Positions 50,481 through 63,000 of a stretch of DNA of 64,000 bases are shown here, one piece after another. Within the stretch, counting starts at the first letter, position 1. Each line of letters starts with the position of its first letter. The notes under the pieces were generated by a model, which was given only the letters and a program-made list of their open reading frames with translations, did not search any database and was not told the DNA's origin. The stretch spans positions 124,001 to 188,000 of the forward strand of contig JAXRKN010000024.1 in the NCBI GenBank assembly GCA_038502055.1. The letters run 5' to 3'. The position numbers were made by a program, and so were the translations under genes. The stretch comes from Tanytarsus gracilentus (taxonomy: Eukaryota > Arthropoda > Insecta > Diptera > Chironomidae).

Positions 50481-52504
50481 AAATTCAAATAAAATTTAGC
50501 CGTTAATAATAAAAATAAATATTTCAATGAAATTTCAAACTTTAAAATTTCATCCCTAAAAATTCCAACAAATTTTCATTAATTTGCCTCTAAAATATCC
50601 TATAAAAAATTTGTATCCAACTCGCAACAAATTCACACCATAAAATTCCTAAAAAAGTGCACAAAAAAAACTTTTTCCAATCCCGCATCGCTTTCCCCTA
50701 TCTCAGTTTCTGCAGCCACCATAGCAAAACTACAAACACAGAGCTCAAAAACATTGACCGACCGCAACCAAACACAGAAAACTTTTTCTCTCTCTTTCGT
50801 TACAATATTATGCAATCTCGAGTTTACAGCGAAAATAAAATAAAAATCCAGCCATCGAGTTGGGGGATTCATAAATTTCATTTGCGAGTGAATTCAAATT
50901 GCATTTTCGAGCTGCTTTATGATTTATTGAGTGTGCGGCAATTTGTGAGCGCGATTTTTTTTGTGGGTTTTTGAGAATTTTGAAACAAGAAGAAATTTGA
51001 TGAACTTTAAATATTCAGAAATTTTCCAAATTTAAATCCACATCTGCGACTAATTCAATTTCACGCTCAACCTCGTAATTTAATATTTTTTGCCCTCCTT
51101 GTGATTTGCTCATTCGAAGTCCATCGTGTTTGTTATCTCGAATTTCCAACCGCCGCCAAAAGTTTAATCTCGCAGTTGAGGTAGAAAAAATTTTTTTATT
51201 GTGCGCACTTTTATCAGCGATTTCTTTTGTGTTATTTTATGATTTCCTGCTTAAATTCTTTTCTGAGTCTTGACCGGTTTTAGATGGTGGAAAATAAACA
51301 AATTTTTGCGTCGAGGTGGTTTGAAATTTATTTATGGGTTTTTGGATATTTTTATATTTGTTTTAGATTTTAAATTTTGTATTTTATATTTTAGATTTTA
51401 GATTCTAGATTTTTAAATTTAATTAAATAAATTTTCATACAAAATTCATGAAATTTCTCAAAATTATTCATGAACCAATATTTTACGTTCAAAAATTTTT
51501 TGTCCGGCTTATTGTATTTAAATGAGAGCTACCACATTGTAAAATTTCAATCAATCAGTTTAAATTTTGAATATTGCTCAAAATTCTCTGTAACCTTTAA
51601 ATTTTCCTTTTAACAACCCCAGAAAAACTTAACCTTAAATTTTCTGTTTAATAATTCATTAACTTTCCAGCCACTAATCAACTTCCTTCCTCTCCTCCCT
51701 CTTCATACCTTCAATTACATTAATGGAAGTTCCTCTCTTTTAACTTCACATTAATAAACAAGAAAAACCTTCGAAAGAATTTCATCGTGCTGCGTTCGCG
51801 GTGGTTTGCCAACCCTTGACATGCCCTCAAGCCCAATCTTCCACTAAATTAAGCCTTCACTACATGAAAATGTCTTACTTGCCATTGAAACGGAAAAATT
51901 CCCATTTTCTGCTGTCTCTGCCGCCTTTCTTTTACTTTTTTTTGAAGACTCGCCAAACTGTTTCACTCTCACATTTTTGCCTTTCAGGCGATGAACAACA
52001 ATAAATTTTATTTCTTCCTTTTTCACAAAGAAATTTTTGTCTTTTCCGAAACATTTTTGAAATTGTTTATGTCACTTTTTGTGTTCATATCAAGAACATG
52101 AAAAAAAGAAATTTTGAGGTGAAAATTTAGAAAATTCCCTCGAGGCTTTCGACTTTCTCTCATTCGTCTCTCAAATCTTTTGACTTTTTATCTTTTCAGC
52201 CAATCAAAAATGTTTTTTATCTCGTCGACACTTTTTAACATCACTTTCACTTTTATTTTTGTTGAAATTCACTTCAATTTTATCGAAAACTATTTTACGC
52301 GAAAAAAAGTTACGAAAGTTCGAGTGAAGAAAGCAGCGACAAACTTTCCGCCTCGAGTGGAATTTTATGACTGAAGTTAAATGTTTTGGATAACTTTATT
52401 GTGGGTGAACGAATGAGAAGAGAAAATGCTTTCGGGTTTGCGAGAAAATGAGGAGAAAATTGTCGGAAAATAGAAAAAAGTTTGAGGGGAAAATTTTTGT
52501 GAGC

Positions 52505-52745
52505 TTTTGATAAAAAGTTGAAAAATTTAATAAAAATTTTTAAATTTGAATTTTTTAAAATTAAAATTTGAATTTGAATTTTTTGAAATAAAAATTTAAA
52601 TTTGGATTTTTTAAATTAAATTTTGAATTTGAATTTTTTGAAATAAAATTTAGAATTTATTTTTAAAAATAAAAATTTGAATTTGAATTTTTTAAAATAA
52701 AAATTTGATTTTGAATTTTTTTAAATAAAAATTTGAATTTTTAAA
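52505..52745. repeat. Tandem AAAATTTGAATTTGAATTTT repeat
   Basis: Seven or eight units of about 30 bp made of AAAATTTGAATTTG and AATTTTTTRAAAT. Low complexity. Confidence 0.8.
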
Positions 52746-55700
52746 ATAATATTCTAAAACATTTATTTTAAATGAATTTTCTTCAATTTTCCCCTCAAAA
52801 GCTTTTCCCCAACATTCAATCCGACCATTGCCGAACAAAAATTTCCTTTTTCTCACTTTTCGAACATCATCGTGCCGCGCACTTGAACATGTAAGAACTT
52901 CTCGGTTTCACTTAATAAAACTCACTCAACTTCAGTTCAAAACATTGCTTGCAATCACTCGCAAGTGCATTTCTGTCCATCGCGTGTAAAAATTATTTTT
53001 TTGATGAAAGAAAAATTTGAAGGATTTTAAAAAATTAAGAAAAATCTCTGAAAGTTAAAAAGTGAAAAATTTGTGGGTGAAAATTGTGTGAAAAAAATTT
53101 AATAAAAAAATTTGATCTCAAAATCGTTGGAAAATTTCTTAAAATTATAAATTCAAAAAAAATTGAGAAAAAAATGAAAATTGTAATTTTTATAATTTGC
53201 AATTTTTCAAAAATTTTAAACCCGTTAAAAATTCAAATTTAATTTTTTTAATCTTGTAAATTTTTTTTAAATCTTCTTTATGCTGCAAAAATTTCATCAA
53301 ATTCAAAAAAATTTCTAAACTTTCTTAGAATTTTCTAAAAATACCCAAAAAAATTCTTTAAAACAATTTTCTCTCGATTAAAGTCTCATTTTAATTCCAT
53401 TAGCGGCGAAAACTTCTTGAATAATTAATTCAACTCGCAATCAATTCGTAGACAATGTCAGTGAGTCTTTTGCCCACGCTAAAATGTCCATCTATGATTA
53501 GAAAGCTCACATGAAATTTCTTCATTGATTCGATTTTCAATTTACGACTCTTCGCATATCATTTTCATGACTGCACGCTATAGAAATCACATTTTTGATC
53601 CACTCGAACGTAATGAAAGAGTTGTTGTGCGAGTTTCATTTATTATTCATGAGAAATTGAGGCTTTTTTGTAATTACCATTGAAAGTTTACTCGAGAACA
53701 CGTTACGAGGTTTATTTTTAGGAAATGGATATGGGAATTTTTTTTGGTGGGAAAATATTTGATAAAATTTAGAATTTTAAAGTTTGAGTGAAAATTTTAA
53801 TTATTTTGACCAATGGTGGGACACTCGTCATATTTAATTTGGAATTTTTTACATAAAATTTGCTTGAAATTTTTTTCATAAAATTTCATAACAAGCAAAA
53901 CAAAAAACCACAAAAAAATAAAATCGGATTGTTTTCAAGTTTGTTATCTAAATTTTCAACAAATAAAAGAAAACTTTGAAGAGCTTTTGTGAATTATTTT
54001 TTCGAGTTTGTTGAAAATTGTTGAAAAAAATTGAAAGCAAATTTTTTCCAAGTGCAAAAAACTTTTTAAGGAGTTTAAAAAATTTCTATAGAAAATTAAA
54101 TAAAAAAATGTTTATAAAATTTTCTTCGGTCCTTCAAAAAAGTTTTAATTAGTCAATTAATAGAAAATTTCCTTTCCTCAAAAATTAATTTCAAGCAACG
54201 TCAAAAAAATTGTTTCTCATGTAAAAATTCTTGGAATATTTTAAAAAAGTTTTTCTCATCCAAAAATTAAAAACTTTCACTAATAAAAAAATTAAGAATT
54301 GAATAAAAAAATCATAATTAAATAATTATCGATTCAGCGATAAAATTACCGAAAAATTTATTAATTTTACATTCATTAAAAAGTTATAATTGAATATTAC
54401 AAATTAAGTGGTAACTTTGAAGTGTTGGAAGGAAAATAATTAATCGAAAGTTGATTTTCTGGCCACTTGAGATTTTTGAACTTGATTCTTAATTAGATTT
54501 TACAAAAATCATTTAAGTGAGAAGTAAATCAAAAAGTTCTTAATTATCTTTTAATTAATATAAGAAACTTTTTCCTCATAAAGTGTTCTGCTCATTAATT
54601 AAGTTAAGAAAGTGATACTTTGGTAATTGATTTTGTATTCGGTAAATGAGGTTAAAATTGTTGTAATTAATTTTCCTAATTAAAAGTGTTTTTAGAAATA
54701 ATTTACTGAGTTTTTGATGAAGAAAAATCTGTTTTATTTTTTTCTAAATTTTCTTAAACTTTTCTTGAATTTTTATTCTAAAAAGTTTTAGTTTTATAAT
54801 TTTTAATAATTAAAATATATAAAAAAATTACAATTTTTTCAAAATAACCTAAAATAAATTTTTAATTCCAAAAATATCAAAAATTCTTTTTAAATAATTT
54901 TCTAAATTTTTCATCATCAAATTAATCAAAAAATTATTAATTCAACCTCAAAAAATTTATTTTCTCGCATTCACAATTCCCTTAAAAAATTTCCCTCTGT
55001 TTATTTTTCTGCTCGCAATTAATTTCCTGACTAAATTATAAATTAATGAAAATCTACCGACCGGTAAGCACTCTCGGCTTGAACTCACACAAGCTTTTTC
55101 CTTCTTTAATGCTCAAATAAAACTCTTTAAATCTCACTCAATTACCGGAGGAGAGAAAAAAAGTAAACTGAGTCACGAAATGCATATTAAAAAGCTTAAG
55201 GGTGAAAAATTTGAGAAGAAAAATAAATTTGAGACTTTTTGTGTTGAAAAATCTTTAAAATTGAAATTTGTGAAAAAAATTCTTTAATAAATTTTTCTTT
55301 TTCTTCCTCACGGCATTTTTTGTTAATGAAAATTGCGTCATTAAAACGAATGAGAAACAATAAAAGCGAGGAAAAAGTAAAATTTTCGTGTGATTGACGA
55401 TGAAGGAACATGCGGTGACGCGGAAATTATTGGTCACAAATTTATTTTCGTATTTTTAGTATTTTTCGGTTGCGGTTTGATTATTTTTGGAAATATAATT
55501 AATGAAGGAAAAATTCAGTTTGAAAAATTTAAGAATTAATTTTAAAAATTATCAAAAAAAATTAAATTATTAAAATTTTATTACTTATGGACATTTTTCG
55601 ACCCATGGACATTTAAAAAAATTCAAAATCGAAATTATTTCACGAAAATTCTAAAAATTATTCAACCTCAAAACAAACCAAAAGCAAACGCCGTAAATTA

Positions 55701-56189
55701 ATTGCTCAATTGCCGCTCTTTATTGCCACTAATCCAACCTGCGATCAAACTTTTTTCGAATCGTCACTTGAAGCCCAAGAAATTGTAGAAAGTCAAACAT
55801 AAAAATTCATCCAAAGTCGCTCGATTTTCGGTCTTATCGCATTTTCTCCCTCACGACTGAATTGCTCTTATCGCTTTTCGGGTTTTAAGGCAACAAATTA
55901 GGCAATGAATGGCGAAATCACGCAACACGCACTTTGCATGCTCCCACCGCGAGCGAAAACTATTAAAATTCGGTTTTTTTTCGGCTGCCATAAAAATCAC
56001 CGACTGCGAAGCCTTTTTGTGCTGTTTGTTAATCAAATCTAACATGAATGTGGAATTTGTTGAATTTGGGAATAAAAATTTGTGCGATTGTAATTGAATT
56101 GTGAGCTGTGACTTTAGTGAGTTGAAGTGAAAATGCTTTAAGGTTGATGATTGGTTCAAAATTTGATTTAAAATTAAACTTTGGATGAT

Positions 56190-56545
56190 TTTTTCATTAG
56201 GGGTTTTGAAAAGAGATTTAAGGACGGGAAAATTTAAATTTAAGGACGGAAAATTATCAAAAAAATCATTTGGAATTTTTTAGTTAAAAAATTTAAATAA
56301 ATTTGAATTTTAAATTTTCTATTAAAAAATATTCCCGGTATGATGTAAACCACTAAAATTTTACTAGATTCAAATTTAAGGACGCAAAATCAACGAAAAT
56401 TTTTTAAATTCTAAAAATTAAAATCCCGGAAAGACCCCTAAATTTTAACCTAAATCAAATTTAAATTTAAAAAATTTCACATTTTTGTAAAAAAGCTTTC
56501 CGTATTTAAAAAATCCCGGTAAAATGTGAACCCCCAAAATTGACC
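56190..56545. repeat. Cluster of TTTAAGGACGGAAAA and AATCCCGGTAAAATGTGAAC words
   Basis: TTTAAGGACG recurs near 56218, 56240 and 56378. AWTCCCGGTAWRATGTRAAC followed by CMCYAAAATT recurs near 56332 and 56512, with a shorter AATCCCGGAAAGACCCCTAA near 56424. A related ATCCCGGTGTATCAGAACCC lies near 37386. Probably a decayed interspersed repeat. Confidence 0.5.
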
Positions 56546-58040
56546 TCTCACATTAATTCTTCCCTTCTCATTTCATCGATGATTTATCGCTTCGAAGCGA
56601 CAAATTGAGCATAAAAAAGAAGAAAAATTTCTTTTGTTGTTAAACTTGACGACGTGATAACCTTTCGAGGCTTAAGGAAGTGTGTACACGTTGGAGATTT
56701 CTGCTACAAAGATTAAATGACGAAGGAATGCTGAAAAAGTTTAAAAATAAATCTCAGTCATAAATCATGAGAAGAAAAATTTCGTGAGGAAAATTTCAAA
56801 TTTTTTTTCACTAATTGTGAGAACTTTTTTTGTCCAAAAACACCTGCTGATATTGACTTTAAGTGTTATGATAAAAATCAGCTGTTAAAGTACTTTTGAA
56901 TGCCTTCTTTGTTCGCCTAATGGCCCGAAAATCGTTTTAATGGAGAGCGAAAATATTTTTTGTTGTTGGAATTCTCGAAAAAATTTCCATTCACTCCGCA
57001 GCAGGTTGCCATGTGGCGTAACTTACACTCCATTCATAAATTTATGTCCATCGCTCTCTTTCATGTAATTATCAATGTTGTTTGTCCTCATTTTCACTCG
57101 TTAGATCATTAATTATCGCTCAGTCGAGGAAACTTCAATTAATGAAATTGAAAAGACGGAAAAATTGCATTTTATCGAATTTCTTGTTTATTTTAAATTT
57201 CTCAACTCTCAATGCTCATTATTCGACATCAAAAATTAATATTTTGATTTCATTTTACGACCGAGAAAAATATTTTTGCATTTTTATTTTTTCTCGTTCG
57301 AATGAATTTTGATTTTTGCAGTGGAATGAATTTTTTTTTATATATTTTGGGAAGAGCCTCGAGGGATTTTTGCACGTGGAGCGAATGAAAAAATTAAATT
57401 AAAGTGGTGTGAAATTTTAAGGGAAGGAAAAATTGTGGTTTTAAAATTTATTTTGGGTTGAAAAATAAAAATTAGAAAAAAATTGTAGAAAAATTTAGAA
57501 AAAATTTAAAAAATAAAAAACTGCAAAAATTTTTAGTTCAAAAAAATTAATTAAAGTAAAAATTTTTCTAAAAAATTCAAAAATTAATTAAAATTAAAAA
57601 AACCGTTAAACATAAAATTCCAAATTTTTATTTTGAGATCAAAAAAATTCAACTTTTACCATAAATTAAAATTTATATCATTAAAAAATTCAATAAATTT
57701 TCAGCTTTTAAGTCTTGAAACTCAATGACAATAATGTGAACCGAAATCTCCTCGATAAAAAAGTCTTTTGTATGCAAAAAATTTATTAAATGTTAAGAAG
57801 CAGTGAAAAGTGCAAAAGTGGCAAAGTTGAATGGCTCAAATAAGAGCGAAATTATGTCAAAATCAAGGCTTCAAGTGGCTCATTTGCTGGCTTTTACTCG
57901 TCCAACTTCATCGATGTAGCGAATTTCCTGATAGGTGTGAAAATTTTATGAGTTTTATTTTTTTTTGGAAATTTAATTTTTATTTAATTTTCTAAAAAAT
58001 AAATCAAAATTTAAAACAAAAATTCCTAAAATTTCTCCAG

Positions 58041-58189
58041 AGATTGTTGTGAATTGCCAATATTTTCGAATATCGATGATTCCGAGCCACTTCCACCGGC
58101 ATTGCCTACCACGACAATATCCTCATCATCATCTTCGTATGTACACAATCCAAATGGTCAAGGCGGTCAAGTACTGCCTGGTCGATCTG
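58041..58189 (+). CDS. Internal exon of an unidentified extracellular protein
   Basis: Acceptor TTTCTCCAG ends at 58040 and a consensus GTAAGT donor starts at 58190. The 149 bp between read in one sensible frame (one base, 49 codons, one base: phase 2 in, phase 1 out) as DCCELPIFSNIDDSEPLPPA, then a Pro/Thr/Ser-rich stretch with six consecutive Ser, then NPNGQGGQVLPGRS. The GC content and the Pro/Ser/Gly content differ sharply from the surroundings. The look is of a secreted or extracellular linker next to a cysteine-containing domain, possibly before a repetitive or collagen-like region; I cannot name the family. No following exon was found with confidence before 64000. Confidence 0.6.
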
Positions 58190-59216
58190 GTAAGTTTTGA
58201 ATTATGTCGAAAATTTAATAAATTAAAATTAATTTGAAATAAAAAAATTTTCCACGAAATTATAAACACGTCGAAATATTGGTGCACCACCCTATAAAAA
58301 AAAATTTCCAACAAAAAATTCAAAATTCAGTAAAAAAAATAATCTAAAAAATGTGAATTAAAGTAACAGAAAAAACTTCCCCCAAAATTACTCTCTCACA
58401 AAAAAAATAATTAATTCCAATTTTCTGAATGTCAAGAGAAAAACTTTTTTACCCATCTAAATGTCCAATCGAAAGACACTCACATTGACCTCTCATGAGA
58501 GACGAAGAGAAAAAAGTTTTTACTTTCGTTATTCTCGATTTTATCTAACCTCAATAACATTCACTGGAAAATTGAGTATCAGAATAAAAGTTTCTGGAAC
58601 AATATTGCTATTGATAGCTATCGGATTGATGTTTTTGAGTTGTTTCGATGAGGTTGAGAGGTGGATAGAAAAATCTAGGGGTGGAAACTTAGACTTTATA
58701 GTTTTTGTGAATAAATTTTCCAGAAAATTTCAAATTTTAATTATTTAAAATTTTTAAAATTTTTGAATTTTTTTATAAATTAAAAATTTTTAAATTTTGA
58801 TTTTTCTAATTTTTCACCTCATAATTTTTCTTCAATACTTTTTTTTATCACTTCACGTCTGATGACATTTTCATCTAATCTCCCAAGTGAAATCGAAAAA
58901 AAAGGAGCAGCAAAAAAAGTTTTCGGTGTGAAAGGATTGCTCATCAATTTTCGAGAGCGAGGGAATGAATTGAATGAGTTGACAAGTGAATCAATTTCAT
59001 TTTCTCTATGAGACACTTCAAGTTGCTTTCACCTCTCATGTTGCGTCGAGGGGGAATTGTCTGATGATGGATTTAGTTGATGCTTTGGGGTGGATTTAAG
59101 AAAGTGGGCATGAGGTGATGTCCGAAAAATATTTTAGCATTAGATTTTGTGAGTTTCCCTCCCCTCGTTAAACGTTTTTATTTTAAAAATTTTTTTGATT
59201 AATTATTTTTAAATCT
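58190..59216. other. Non-coding, probable intron
   Basis: AT-rich with GC-richer patches at 58460-58700 and 58850-59110. The frame at 58461-58748 has no splice support. One TCTAGGGGTGGAAACTTA word lies at 58674-58691. Confidence 0.4.
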
Positions 59217-60050
59217 AAACAAGATGGGTCTGCAAACGGCGTTGCCATTTCCAATAGCTCCGCTGTCTTAGATTAGTACCCCATAGTTCTGAAAAATGGA
59301 CATTAGTGGTACTCCTGGCCGGCCATGATGGACATTCTTCAAAAATCGTCAATGTCAATCGATTCCTGATGCAATGACGAGTTCAACGACATACATGAAG
59401 CCATAGTTCTGAAAAATGGACATTAGTGGCACTCCAGGCCGGCCATGATGGACATTCCTCAAAAATCGTCAATGTCAATCGATTCCTGGTCCAATTACGA
59501 GTTCAACGATACCCATGAAGCCATATAAGAGAAAATGGACATTAGTGGCACTCCTGGCCGTCCATGATGGACACTCCTCAAAAATCATCAATCGATTCCT
59601 GGTCCAATTACGAGTTCAACGATACCCATGAAGCCATATAAGAGAAAATTTGTATGAAAAAGGACATTTTTGCACTCAGGGACGGTCCTTGAAGGGTCAT
59701 ACCTCAAAACTAAATACTTCTTGCACAACTAGAAACAAAACCCAATCTTTAGCCACAAACCCGAATCAAATCCGACCAGCCGTTCTTGAGATATGCTGCC
59801 CACTAAGATCGTAAGAAAGTAAGAAAGTAAGAAAGTGAGAAAGTGAGAAAGTGAGAAAGTAAGATGACTTAAATGGCTCTAACTCCTCGTAGGAGCAACC
59901 GATTTCAAATCTGTTTTCGCCAGTTTGTAGGGTTTGGCTAGGCCTATCATTTGAGTATATGTTTTGATATTGCACAATGTAATGTCTTGGCACTAGGGGC
60001 CAAAAACTGGTTTTGGAGAAATCCAAAATTAATATATAGCGGAGCTATAA
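59217..60050 (+). mobile_element. HINE/DINE-like element, copy D
   Basis: Same ends as the other copies. Tandem units occupy 59281-59640; the last is shortened by an internal deletion, and CCATATAAGAGAAAA occurs twice, showing unit exchange within the array. Microsatellite of GAAAGTAA/GAAAGTGA at 59811-59863. The tail ends GCGGAGCTATAA. Same orientation as copies A-C. Confidence 0.85.
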
Positions 60051-63000
60051 TTTTTATATCAAATTATTTAAAATTTTATCAACTTTTAATCCTTAAAATC
60101 GTTAAACCCCAAACAACGTGCAAATTGACATCAAAATCGCGTGTTTTCGACTTTTATCGCTTTCAATTATCCACTTTCAAAAAAATTCCTCTTCACACAC
60201 TTTTCCAATTGGCAATTGAGTTAACATTAATAGAGGCTCAGGCCGGAAAAACTTCTTGCAAGTCGGAGGGGATGAAAACGATGGCAATAATCATAAAATT
60301 AATGAGCAGTTGAGCGATGAATGGAAAAAAGCGAGAAAATTTTATTTGTTTTTTCTTTCGGGAGGCTTTTTATTGGAAAAGTTTATCAAAGTGCTTAAAA
60401 ATCAATTTAAGGATGTGAAGTTGATTTATGATTGAATGCGGTCAGAATTGGGTTGAGAAAGTTTATGGGTTTTTTTTAAATATTTTAGGTTAATATTAAA
60501 ATTAGCAAGAAATTTTTTATAATTTTTAGATTTAGATTAAATAATTTTTTTGAATTAAAAATTTGAATTTTGAATTATTTTTATTTTAAGTTTCCCATCC
60601 TTGATTTTTTAAATATGTTTGGCTCTAAATTTACAAGAAATAAAAAATTATTTAAATTTTTTAACGAGTTTCCAACCCCTTGAAATTATTTTTTTAAAAA
60701 ATTCTAAATTTCACTCTAAGACAATCCACTTAACCCCACATCCTCCGTCCATTCTTAAAATTAATCCATCTTTTCTAATTCATCTCAAATCCACTTCCCG
60801 AAAAGCAGAAAAATGTCAAACTTAAAAAAGCTGAAAATCCACCACAGCGTAAAATAATCCTCAAGATTTTCCTTTTATGACGGCGGTGAAAAAAAGAGAA
60901 TTTTACCTTCGTAACTGTCATAGAGACAGTTTCAATCTTCCCCTCGCTGATTCGTGAAACTCGTTAAATTTTTTAAATCGTCATGATGATGGTAAAAAAA
61001 TGTTTTTGTCTTTTGAGATAAAATTAGAATTTTCCTCAATCAATTGGCAATTTTTGAACAGGAAATTTGAGATTTTTTTAAGGGTAGTTACTTGGTGATT
61101 TATTGATTGGAATTTTAAGAGGATTCAACGGAGTCATTGGTATAAAATTTAAGATGAAATCGAGTCAATAAAAAAATTTCATTCAATTTTTTTAAAATTA
61201 TAAATTTCAAATAAAATTGTAAAAAATTAAAATTTCAACATTAAATTTTTTTCCCTCACTTTTCTCTATTTACTTCTTCGATTCGTGCCTTTTCTCAATA
61301 AATTCGCAATCTTCATCTTTTCTTACGTCTATTGATAAAAATTTTCATTTGTATTTTCATGCCGTGAGCAATTTTTGTTTCTTCATCGATTTTTGCCGCT
61401 TTAATTCTTTTCTTTTCCTCGCGTTTTTTGTTTTTGTATATGGAAAACGTTGAAATTGAACTGCGTAGACATGGCATGCGATTTTTTCTTCTGTTTTCGC
61501 TATCGATTGTTGTTGTTTTATCTTTGATGAATGGTTTTTAATGGGTTTTAGTTCAAGGGTAAGAGAAATGTGATGAAACATAAAATGGGGTGTTTTTAAA
61601 ATTTTAATTTTAAATTTCTTTACATCTAAATTTTCTTTAAACCTCAAAGTCTCGACTGTCCATTTTAATTTCCAAACTTCCTCTAGAAAATTTCCACAAA
61701 AACTTTCGCCAAAAAACCACAAAATTTTGCCTCTTCTAAAATTTTCTCTTAAACTCCCAGTGAGTTTTGAATTTTTGATTATCACCGACCAGGATGAATG
61801 GAATTGAGAGCTGAATGAGCGACTTCTTGAATAATTAATGCCTTTTCCATATTCACGTTGAGGCAGAAGAGGCAAAACTTTCCCTCAACTACATCACTCG
61901 AGACTCGAGAGCTTTTTTTTCTCCTCCATGCCGATTTCCACAATTTACACAAAATTTTCCTGCTGCTCTTCTCTTCTCCCCTTAACCCAGTTACGGTCTC
62001 GCTTGGTTGGGAGGAAAATTGTGAAATGTACACCGACCGGAAAGTCGAGTATCGATTTTTTTTTACTTTTACCTTCAGACCGACAAAATTTTCTACAACT
62101 CGCTTTTGTTGCCGTCATTATCAAATCAATTTTTTTCGTGTAACATTTTGTCACTTTTTTTCGGGGGTTCTTTATAGGATTCGCAAATAAAAAATAATTT
62201 TTTTTTGGGGTGTCTTGAAATTTTTTTAAAGTTTTAAAAATATTTAAAAAAATTAATTTTTCCAGAAATCATAAAAATTTAAATTCAAACTAAATATAAG
62301 TTTTTTTCATCGTATAAAAATAATTTAAATTTTGGTTTGAATTTTAAAAAAGCTCATAAATTTACTTAAAAGCTCATCAATAAAAAATTTCCTTAAAATC
62401 TAATTTCCTTCACTTTTAATTCCACCCTTCAACTTCATTAAATATTTAATCACTTTTTAATTTTTTTTTCAATCGTTCAATCACAGTTCAGCTGGTCAGT
62501 TGTTCGAACATGTCGTCGCTTTTTAAAATTGACGGGTTTTAGTTAGTTAGAATTTTTTTATAACTGATTGAATGTTTAAAAAAATGTAAATTTAAATAAT
62601 TAAACGAAAGAAAAAATCTGAAAAATAAAATTTAATAAAGTTTAAAAATAAATTTTTTTTGTAAATTTTTTCAAGATTTTAAATGTTTTTTCTCCATCAA
62701 AATTTCAACCACAAAAATCACATTTTAATTCTCCACAAGAATGCTCTCATAATATCTCAAACTTTATCTCTTCAATTATGACAAAAAAGTTTTCTTTCAT
62801 GTTGATCCAACATTAAATATTGAAGAGAAAATAGAAAAATTTATTTTTTCGTTCATTCAACTTCAATCTCATGAAATTTCGAAGAATAAAATTTCCATAA
62901 AGACAGCAGAAAAAAAGCTATTATTGACGGTGAGATATTGAGTTGGTAAACAGAGAGGGGAAAAATCAAAATTGAGTTCAATGTTGAGGTTTTAAATGAA

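Larger units (their letters stand above)
49027..58040. other. About 9 kb without a recognised gene
   Basis: Alternating AT-rich spacer and GC-richer islands (near 49150-49380, 50650-50960, 51700-52020, 52860-52990, 53400-53710, 55680-55960, 56570-56730 and 57000-57310). Overlapping open frames of 60-105 codons on both strands at the islands reflect composition, not genes. If 38946 and 58041 belong to one gene, this is intron. Local tandem repeats are listed separately. Confidence 0.45.

Noticed and set aside
50633..50974. Overlapping frames of 82 and 105 codons on opposite strands
   Set aside because: Both strands open over a GC-richer island, with no splice sites, signal peptide or motif favouring either.
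60242..60432. Open frame after a CAG at 60239-60241 in phase with the exon at 58041-58189
   Set aside because: The acceptor lacks a pyrimidine tract, no donor follows, and the peptide has no coherent character.
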